A stretch of DNA of 6,819 nt from Acidobacteriota bacterium (GTDB lineage Bacteria; Acidobacteriota; Terriglobia; Terriglobales; Acidobacteriaceae): positions 1 to 6,819 of the forward strand of contig JAJZAL010000267.1 of the NCBI GenBank assembly GCA_021799405.1, in the 5' to 3' direction. A model generated the notes under the pieces. It was not told where the DNA came from, ran no database searches, and was given only the letters and a program-made list of their open reading frames with translations. Below are positions 1 through 4,113 of this stretch, in pieces; positions within the stretch are counted from its first letter, which is position 1; every line of letters begins with the position of its first letter. The translations under genes and the position numbers were made by a program.

Positions 1-46
1 AGACGCCATCCTCCCCGCACCGCATATCCCTACTGCGCGGCCATCT

Positions 47-661
47 TCACTGGCCGACTTTTCCTCTGAAACTCTGGCCTGCTTTTACTTTGTTATTGAT
101 CTTGCCTTTGCCCAGCCACTCGGCCCGATTCAGCAACACGCCCAGGCTCTTCGCCGCCGGCGTCACCTTGCGCGCGTATTCGTTCGCGTCCATGCCCTTC
201 GGGAACTGCACGCGGAAGCACTCAAGGCCCATGCCCATCAGCTCCCCGGCCAGCACAGAGGCGGCTTTCTCGCCCGCCTCGTCGCGGTCGTAAGCGATGT
301 ACACCCGCTCCGTGCCGTATTTCTCGAAGGCACGGCGATGATCGGCTGTGAAGCCGTTCACGCCGTAGCTGGCCGTCACGTTGCGGAACCCCGCCGTCCA
401 GAACGTCAGCGCATCGATCAGCGCCTCGCACAGGATGATCTCTTTCGACGCCTCCAGCGCCTCCGCGTTCCACACCCCACGGTGCGCACCCGGCAGATAG
501 AGATGGTCCGGCGTGCCCTCGCGCAGGTTCGGCGTGATCTTGCGCCCGTACATCTCGACCACTGCGCCGGTCGCGTCGAAGATCGGGATCACAACCGAGC
601 CGTTGAAGTGCTCATGCCCGCTCTCGCGGTAGACGCCCAGCCGTTGCAGCCGCCCACGCAT
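47..661 (-). CDS. Toprim-domain primase-like protein, N-terminally truncated
   Basis: The 204-residue product matches the C-terminal part of DnaG-type or mobile-element primases, which make RNA primers for replication. Residues 18-41 (HFNGSVVIPIFDATGAVVEM onward, ending GRK) resemble the end of the primase N-terminal subdomain. Residues 72-165 form a Toprim domain with the expected acidic residues: E79 in LCEALIDAL, D125 and D127 in YIAYDRDEAG, and D158/E161 in GMDANEY. The CHC2 zinc-binding domain and most of the RNA-polymerase basic subdomain, which such enzymes need, are absent. The frame is open upstream only to a TAG at 692-694, with no better start, and the ATG at 661 has no convincing ribosome-binding site. 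The basic tail after residue 182 ends at TGA 47-49 and may also be non-native. I read this as the remnant of an element-borne primase gene, probably not a working primase alone; a stand-alone Toprim protein is the alternative. Confidence 0.8.
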   Translation of the reverse strand: MRGRLQRLGVYRESGHEHFNGSVVIPIFDATGAVVEMYGRKITPNLREGTPDHLYLPGAHRGVWNAEALEASKEIILCEALIDALTFWTAGFRNVTASYGVNGFTADHRRAFEKYGTERVYIAYDRDEAGEKAASVLAGELMGMGLECFRVQFPKGMDANEYARKVTPAAKSLGVLLNRAEWLGKGKINNKVKAGQSFRGKVGQ

Positions 662-702
662 AACTGCGCTTTCAGTCGCGAACGTAGTTTGCTATCTTGC
701 AT
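661..702 (-). pseudogene. Possible original 5' end of the primase gene, now out of frame
   Basis: Reading leftward, GGAGG (complement of 712-716) sits 9 nt before an ATG at 702-700, a much better initiation signal than the one at 661. It opens a frame reading MQDSKLRSRLKAQL before passing out of register with the Toprim-coding frame; continued, it ends after about 40 codons. The simplest reading is that this is the genuine start of the primase gene and that a deletion joined it out of frame to the Toprim half. The resemblance to a true primase N-terminus is too short to prove, so this is inference from signal quality and position. Confidence 0.35.
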
Positions 703-933
703 CTGGGGACGCCTCCGTAATAGTTGGAATTTCTCGCAAAAACCCTTCTATCACCGATTTCGTCCCCGGCCACTTCTTACAAGACGTAACCCTATGCTCC
801 GCTTGCGCTTGCCCGATTCTGCCCCCAAATTCTGAGGAAACTCCTGGTTTCTGGACTTTTTTCTTGTCTCCAGAAATACTAGTCTATGTAGTATTACGTC
901 AAGGATTATTGGGAGTACGCCATAAACTGCTCC
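662..933. other. Divergent intergenic region between primase remnant and HTH regulator
   Basis: About 270 bases with no convincing gene. It contains the GGAGG/ATG start on the minus strand (716-700) and, on the plus side, an AT-rich stretch (851-910) with the dyad described separately. Small open frames across it on both strands have no recognisable protein signature. Both gene groups could be transcribed outward from here. Confidence 0.5.
875..895. promoter_or_regulatory. 21-bp dyad, candidate operator of the HTH regulator
   Basis: AATACTA at 875-881 is the exact inverted complement of TAGTATT at 889-895, with a 7-nt spacer GTCTATG. The dyad ends 38 bp before the regulator's ATG and lies in an AT-rich island. 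Plausible -35/-10 pairs overlap it: TGGACT (852-857), 17 nt, AATACT (875-880); or TTGTCT (864-869), 15 nt, TATGTA (885-890). A Cro/C1-type dimer binding here would block polymerase, giving autorepression. The symmetry is directly visible; the operator role is inferred. Confidence 0.5.
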
Positions 934-1314
934 ATGGCGAAGAGGCCCACAGTGCAAAAACCACCCCTAGATTTCGGCGGAGAGACCCTCGGCACGCGCC
1001 TGGCCCGGCTGCGCAAACAGGCTGGCTTTACGCAGGTCGAGTTTGCCAGGAAGGTCGGGATCACACAGGTTTTGGTCTCCGCCTACGTAACGGACCGGCA
1101 TCTGTTCTCGGCGGAGATGGCTGTGCGGTTTGCATTGGCTCTCGGCGTAAGCCTGGATGAACTGCTGCACCCCAGGGCCAGGAAGCCCGCCAGCAAAAGG
1201 CCCAGCCTCAAGGTGCAGCGCCGCATCGAACAGATTGAGGCCCTGCCCCTCTATGAACAGCGCGCCTTGCTGACCACGATTGATAAATTCCTCGCTGCGG
1301 CGCAGGCTGGATAG
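934..1314 (+). CDS. Cro/C1 (XRE)-type helix-turn-helix transcriptional regulator
   Basis: 126 residues, cytoplasmic DNA-binding protein. The HTH_3 domain spans about residues 19-78: helix 1 LGTRLARLRKQAG, then FTQVEFARKVG (helix 2), ITQVLVSAY (recognition helix) and the closing segment AEMAVRFALALGVSLDELL. The C-terminal tail (about 90-126, LKVQRRIEQIEALPLYEQRA followed by LLTTIDKFL) is predicted helical and may support dimerisation. ATG 934 is the only upstream start compatible with the whole domain; the ribosome-binding site is weak (GGGAG at 911-915, 18 nt away). The gene is followed by an antitoxin gene only 14 bp downstream, so the two are probably co-transcribed and this protein may control the toxin-antitoxin unit. 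The 21-bp dyad upstream suggests autoregulation. The segment following the recognition helix (AYVTDRHLF) is less usual than the common SDYERGR-like sequence, which may alter DNA preference. Confidence 0.85.
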   Translation: MAKRPTVQKPPLDFGGETLGTRLARLRKQAGFTQVEFARKVGITQVLVSAYVTDRHLFSAEMAVRFALALGVSLDELLHPRARKPASKRPSLKVQRRIEQIEALPLYEQRALLTTIDKFLAAAQAG

Positions 1315-1328
1315 GAGAGATTTTTTCG

Positions 1329-1649
1329 ATGGCGACTGCCGCAACCAACCCGAAGCAAGAGGCTCACGAACTGATCGATGACCTGTCCACCGGACAGGTC
1401 ATCGCCGCCGTCGGCCTCTTCAAGGCCATGCTCGATCCGGTCTCCATCGCCATGGCGAACGCTCCCTATGACGACGAGCCGGTGAGCGAAGAAGAGGCCC
1501 GCGACATCGCCGCCGCCCGCGCCTCGCTCGCACGCGGAGAGGGCATTCCTCACGAGGAAGTGCTGCGCGAGTTCGGCCTGACCGCAGACGATTTCGAGCG
1601 CATGGAACAGACCCCGCTCGAACCCGAACCGCACCACCCCGGACAGTGA
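1329..1649 (+). CDS. RelB-like antitoxin of a type II toxin-antitoxin pair
   Basis: 106 residues, acidic, without membrane segments. The N-terminal part (about 8-40) is helical, with EAHELIDDLSTGQVIAAVGL resembling antitoxin dimerisation segments. The C-terminal part carries the pattern DDEPVSEEEARDIAAARASL and then EGIPHEEVLREFGL, typical of small antitoxins found before RelE/ParE toxins; that tail normally wraps around the toxin and blocks it. A good ribosome-binding site, AGGAG at 1313-1317, overlaps the stop of the HTH gene and lies 11 nt before the ATG. The stop TGA (1647-1649) is 2 nt from the toxin ATG at 1652, typical of translationally coupled toxin-antitoxin pairs. Family assignment rests on pattern and context. 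The partner toxin is interrupted, so this antitoxin may now be orphaned or act on relatives elsewhere. Confidence 0.75.
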   Translation: MATAATNPKQEAHELIDDLSTGQVIAAVGLFKAMLDPVSIAMANAPYDDEPVSEEEARDIAAARASLARGEGIPHEEVLREFGLTADDFERMEQTPLEPEPHHPGQ

Positions 1650-1651
1650 GC

Positions 1652-1906
1652 ATGGATCGCAGGAAGATCGCCTGGCGGGACCAGGCCAAGGCCCAGCTCC
1701 GCGCCATCGACCAGCCCACCGCCCTGCGCATTCTCCGCGCCCTGGCCCACTTCGCCGCCACCGGCGAGGGCGACGTGAAGCGCCTCTAGGACATCGAGCC
1801 GCCCGAGTTCCGCCTCCGCGTCGGCGACTACCGGCTCCGCTTCCACGACGACGGACACACCCTCTACGTCACCGCCGTAAAACACCGCCGAGAAGCCTAC
1901 CGCTGA
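1652..1906 (+). pseudogene. RelE/ParE-family toxin interrupted by an amber codon
   Basis: Translation from ATG 1652 gives MDRRKIAWRDQAKAQLRAID, then a helical region to DVKRL at residue 45. TAG follows at 1787-1789, and the same frame continues as DIEPPEFRLRVGDYRLRFHD to VKHRREAYR, ending TGA at 1904-1906. Read through, it is an 84-codon protein with the full RelE/ParE layout: N-terminal helices, the RLRVGDYRLRF strand pair, and the basic C-terminal HRREAYR carrying the Arg/Tyr residues that RelE-type mRNA interferases use on ribosome-bound mRNA. Relatives commonly have Gln where the stop sits (KRLQD-like), so one C-to-T change (CAG to TAG) accounts for the break. The 45-residue fragment lacks the active-site half. 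The gene starts 2 nt after the antitoxin stop. Loss by a point nonsense mutation is the likely reading; amber read-through cannot be excluded. Confidence 0.8.
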
Positions 1907-1992
1907 ACACGGCTCGAACCGATGCTGGACAGAGCCGCACAACGTCCGGGTTGCGTTCGATCTCCGTTCGGACGGCCAGCGCTACGGTCCCG

Positions 1993-2010
1993 CTTGCGCG
2001 TGAGCGCAAG
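1993..2010. repeat. Perfect inverted repeat, 7-bp stem with GTGA loop
   Basis: CTTGCGC (1993-1999), loop GTGA (2000-2003), GCGCAAG (2004-2010). Two more G:C pairs form beyond a one-base bulge at 1992. A GC-rich stable hairpin on either strand, with no following T-run, so not a typical terminator. Confidence 0.7.
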
Positions 2011-2150
2011 GGATGGTGTCTGCCTCACAGCACATCGCCGCAAGCGCCACCGATGACCGCCACGGCCCCGGCGCTGCGCGCTCCGCTGCCGAATCGGACT
2101 CGCCGCTACTGGCCACTGCCGCGCGGATCGCCGCCCCGGTCATGTGGAAC

Positions 2151-2174
2151 ATGAGAAAAATACATTTTTCTCAT
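2151..2174. repeat. Perfect AT-rich inverted repeat, 10-bp arms, TACA loop
   Basis: ATGAGAAAAA (2151-2160) and TTTTTCTCAT (2165-2174) are exact inverted complements around TACA. The AT-rich character stands out against the very GC-rich flanks. It could be a protein-binding dyad, an unwinding element, or part of a folded RNA. It immediately abuts the next hairpin at 2175. Confidence 0.75.
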
Positions 2175-2195
2175 CGCTGCAAAACAGCCGCAGCG
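2175..2195. repeat. Inverted repeat, 6-bp stem, 9-nt loop
   Basis: CGCTGC (2175-2180) pairs with GCAGCG (2190-2195) around AAAACAGCC. It begins at the base after the AT-rich hairpin, so the two would stack coaxially if transcribed. Confidence 0.6.
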
Positions 2196-2200
2196 AGGAC

Positions 2201-2259
2201 GGCGGTCAAGGGCGCGCGCTATTTGCCCGTCGCGCAAGCGGGCGAAGCCCCTTGACGCC
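2201..2259. repeat. Long stem with inner hairpin (11 bp plus one bulge)
   Basis: GGCG (2201-2204) pairs with CGCC (2256-2259) and, after a single-base bulge at 2205, TCAAGGG (2206-2212) pairs with CCCTTGA (2249-2255). Inside, GCCCG (2225-2229) can pair with CGGGC (2239-2243). This makes a compound stem of about 59 nt, the third consecutive structure after those at 2151 and 2175. Confidence 0.6.
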
Positions 2260-2275
2260 ACCGCAGCGGAGGCTA

Positions 2276-2291
2276 CGCGGCGTCAGCCGCG
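2276..2291. repeat. Perfect 6-bp hairpin with GTCA tetraloop
   Basis: CGCGGC (2276-2281), loop GTCA, GCCGCG (2286-2291). It lies 16 bp after the compound stem and is all G:C in the stem. No T-run follows, which argues against an intrinsic terminator. Confidence 0.55.
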
Positions 2292-2424
2292 CCGGGATCC
2301 GGGTTTCCGTCTCGACCCTCTGTTTTCAACATGTTGACGCCGCAGCAACCTCGGGTTACCGTGCGGCAACCGCGCACACGCCCATTCTCTTCTTAGCTGC
2401 TGATTCCACGCACGTTGACGCCCG

Positions 2425-2448
2425 TAAACACGGAAACGCCAGTGTTTA
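2425..2448. repeat. Inverted repeat TAAACAC / GTGTTTA
   Basis: TAAACAC (2425-2431) and GTGTTTA (2442-2448) are exact inverted complements separated by 10 nt. It may be a dyad binding site or a hairpin; the role is unknown. Confidence 0.5.
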
Positions 2449-2490
2449 TGCGGCCTCTGGCTGTAGGGCGCTGACTCCATTGTGGTTCCC

Positions 2491-2516
2491 GCAGAGTTAC
2501 CGCGCGGTATCTCTGC
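2491..2516. repeat. 26-bp near-perfect palindrome
   Basis: The half-site GCAGAGTTACCGC (2491-2503) is followed by its inverted complement (2504-2516) with only one symmetric mismatch, a T opposite T at the seventh position of each half. With no spacer at the centre (CGC|GCG), it suits a dimeric DNA-binding protein or resolvase-type site better than an RNA hairpin, which would need a loop. Confidence 0.7.
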
Positions 2517-2652
2517 AGCAACCCGCCGGGGGCGACACGACACCATCAGGTACGGCAATTTCCAACCCGATGCGTAGCCCGACGGTGAATCAACTTGCTT
2601 GAGCTTATAGGTAGTTAGCAGCCCCTATGAGCACATGCAAGTTGTTGTAAAA

Positions 2653-2658
2653 TATAAT
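2653..2658 (+). promoter_or_regulatory. Consensus TATAAT box just before the tRNA fragment
   Basis: A perfect -10 hexamer TATAAT lies in a short AT-rich patch, 9 bp before the anticodon loop of the tRNA fragment. No good -35 element is visible at 16-18 nt upstream. If active, it would start transcription near 2665 and run through the tRNA 3' part toward the glycosyltransferase gene. Chance occurrence in AT-rich DNA is quite possible. Confidence 0.3.
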
Positions 2659-2667
2659 AGTTTCAAA

Positions 2668-2709
2668 TTCACACGGTGGAAGTCGCAGGTTCGAATCCTG
2701 CAGCGCCCA
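2668..2709 (+). tRNA. 3' part of a tRNA-Val(CAC) gene; 5' half missing
   Basis: Read in tRNA order: anticodon loop TTCACAC (2668-2674) with U33 and anticodon CAC (2670-2672); anticodon-stem 3' strand GGTGG (2675-2679); five-base variable loop AAGTC (2680-2684); T arm GCAGG / TTCGAAT / CCTGC (2685-2701), perfectly paired; acceptor 3' strand AGCGCCC (2702-2708); discriminator A (2709). CC follows but the next base is G, so CCA is not fully encoded. No GGGCGCT acceptor strand, D arm or CCACC anticodon-stem partner exists upstream, so the fragment cannot be a functional tRNA. The anticodon assigns it to valine. It is best explained as the piece left when an element integrated in the anticodon loop. 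Confidence 0.8.
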
Positions 2710-2711
2710 CC
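2668..2711 (+). other. Candidate attachment site (attR) of an integrated element
   Basis: The tRNA-Val 3' segment begins exactly at the anticodon loop, a preferred crossover place for phage and genomic-island tyrosine recombinases (established knowledge). In such integrations the element restores a full tRNA at one end and leaves the displaced 3' segment at the other, with the original chromosome beyond it. Here that puts the element to the left, where the primase and toxin-antitoxin remnants lie, and chromosome to the right, with eno. No second copy occurs in this window, so the other end must lie to the left outside it. Confidence 0.65.
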
Positions 2712-2813
2712 GGTATGCGATCGAAATCGAATGCTTCGCTCCAAATGCTTGCCGAATGCCAGCCATCTACATTTAAGATAAGACAGTCGCAGATGCCTGG
2801 AAACAATTGACTT

Positions 2814-4103
2814 ATGGGTGGCGCCAACGTGATGGGGACAGTGATGGAAAGAAATTGCAGCGGAGAAGTTCGCGGAAAATTTCCTCTGCCTGCGATTCTC
2901 CGCCGATTCGCGGTGGCAATTGCGGTTCTAACGGTAGCGGCTTGGGGAATCAGTGCTTTCTGCTACTTTGTTTTGCATCTGCACTTTCCATATACCTATC
3001 CCATGGTGCCCAGGCAGTTTCGGCAGCTGGATTTCACCTATTACTCCGGTTGTTTTCCACAATTGCCACACTTTCCAGAAACCTGCCGAGAACACACATC
3101 GTATCCGGCACCGGCGCTGATGGTGTACCAGTTTTTCTATCTGTTTCCCCACCCCCTGTTGGTATATATGGCCACGGGTGTGGGCATCTTTGTGGTCTCA
3201 GCATTCATGCTGGGACAAGCCCTGGTGCGCCGCGGCGTTACTCAGCAGGCTGCATATCTGTTTGCTGGAACGGCGCTCATTTGTTCCTATCCCATTTTGT
3301 TCGTGATGGATCAGGGCAATATTGAGGTGTATCTGTGGCTGCTTCTCGCCTTGGGAGTTTGGGCCTATATCCGGGGCGGCTGGATGCTGGCAGCGACTCT
3401 ATTCGGGATGGCGGCTTCGATGAAGTTCTATCCCGTCGTTTACCTGGGACTTCTCTTGGCGAAGAGACGATATAAGGCATTTTTCTTGGGAATTCTGGCA
3501 GGAGTCCTGACCACAATAGGGTCTCTGTGGATCCTGGGACCTACCATCCGGCTGGCCTATTTGGGAATTACACAGAGATTGCAATCATTTGGGTCCACCT
3601 ATGTAACTACGACGCAGCCTGGCGGAATTCCATTCGATCATTCTTTGTTCAGCCTAGTAAAAGTCGCGCTCCCAGGCCAAAACTATCAGCCGTACGTCGG
3701 ATTTTATCTGGTATTCGCCGCAGCTCTCGGATTCTTGCTATATTTTTGGAGGATTTGGCGACTACCTCGCATCAATCAGGTTTTGGCGCTCACGATTGCA
3801 GCAGTCCTATTACCTCCGTTTTCCATCGAGTACACGCTGATTCACCTCTATATCCCCTGGGCTTTGCTGGTGCTCTATACGGTTGGCGTAGCGAGATCCT
3901 CCGGAACTCCGCCCAACGTGCGTGGGCTCGGATTTTGCTTTGTATGCTTCGCTTTCCTGATGACCCCGGAGAGTTACTTTATCGTGGATGGAATCCGGTT
4001 TAGCGGCCAACTGAAGGCGATTGTGCTAGCGGTCCTGTTGGTGGCCGCCATGCGGTATCCATTCCCGGAAACTGCAGAGATCATAGAAGAGTGGAATGAG
4101 TAA
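2814..4103 (+). CDS. GT87/DUF2029-like integral membrane glycosyltransferase
   Basis: 429 residues, inner membrane, about ten to eleven hydrophobic segments (near 31-56, 113-137, 144-163, 170-186, 191-214, 221-241, 293-311, 322-340, 343-360, 371-389, 400-413). GT87 enzymes have a GT-C fold and transfer mannose or related sugars from polyprenyl-phosphate donors to envelope glycans or lipids on the outer face. Supporting features are an acidic residue in the first external loop (D73 in QLDFTYY) and the family-like core DQGNIEVYLWLLLALG (166-181), then WMLAATLFGMAASMKFYP with K204. Length fits the family. ATG codons at 2814, 2832 and 2844 all precede the first membrane segment. The third has a GGGGA 5 nt upstream and may be the true start; the first is kept as the longest. 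The gene converges on the next with a 10-bp gap. Acceptor and sugar cannot be told from sequence. Confidence 0.8.
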   Translation: MGGANVMGTVMERNCSGEVRGKFPLPAILRRFAVAIAVLTVAAWGISAFCYFVLHLHFPYTYPMVPRQFRQLDFTYYSGCFPQLPHFPETCREHTSYPAPALMVYQFFYLFPHPLLVYMATGVGIFVVSAFMLGQALVRRGVTQQAAYLFAGTALICSYPILFVMDQGNIEVYLWLLLALGVWAYIRGGWMLAATLFGMAASMKFYPVVYLGLLLAKRRYKAFFLGILAGVLTTIGSLWILGPTIRLAYLGITQRLQSFGSTYVTTTQPGGIPFDHSLFSLVKVALPGQNYQPYVGFYLVFAAALGFLLYFWRIWRLPRINQVLALTIAAVLLPPFSIEYTLIHLYIPWALLVLYTVGVARSSGTPPNVRGLGFCFVCFAFLMTPESYFIVDGIRFSGQLKAIVLAVLLVAAMRYPFPETAEIIEEWNE

Positions 4104-4113
4104 GTAGCGTAAA

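Larger units (their letters stand above)
1907..2667. other. Gene-free, hairpin-rich region at the right end of the element
   Basis: About 760 bases between the dead toxin and the tRNA fragment. Open frames here (for example 2144-2602 +) have low-complexity, Arg/Ala/Ser-rich translations with no domain and cross several perfect inverted repeats, so I do not call them genes. The visible content is structural: hairpins or dyads at 1993-2010, 2151-2174, 2175-2195, 2201-2259, 2276-2291, 2425-2448 and 2491-2516, plus direct repeats GCAGCAACC (2342-2350, 2515-2523) and GTTACCGYGCGG (2355-2366, 2496-2507). Such density is compatible with a structured RNA, a replication or transfer origin, or a regulatory leader that lost its gene. 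The sequence does not decide between these. Confidence 0.6.

Noticed and set aside
338..835. 165-codon plus-strand frame opposite the primase remnant
   Set aside because: It is antisense to a recognisable Toprim sequence and shows no protein signature of its own.
751..957. Small minus-strand frame upstream of the primase remnant
   Set aside because: It overlaps the regulator's promoter region and start; the translation is basic and featureless.
2101..2140. Cobalamin-riboswitch-like GCCACTG word
   Set aside because: None of the other conserved blocks of that riboswitch is visible around it, and no cobalamin-related gene follows.
2144..2602. 152-codon open frame in the gene-free region
   Set aside because: It spans six inverted repeats, has an Arg/Ser/Ala-rich translation with no domain or plausible fold, overlaps other open frames of similar quality, and lacks a clear ribosome-binding site. 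High GC alone explains it.
1907..2667. CRISPR array
   Set aside because: The repeated words are only 8-12 bases, few, and spaced too far apart; there is no repeat-spacer unit and no cas gene.
2630..2709. A complete tRNA gene
   Set aside because: No acceptor 5' strand, D arm or anticodon-stem 5' strand is present before the anticodon loop, so only the 3' part is supported.
2807..3325. 172-codon frame overlapping the start of the GT87-like gene
   Set aside because: It is a shifted frame of a gene with strong membrane-protein and family features; its translation is low-complexity.
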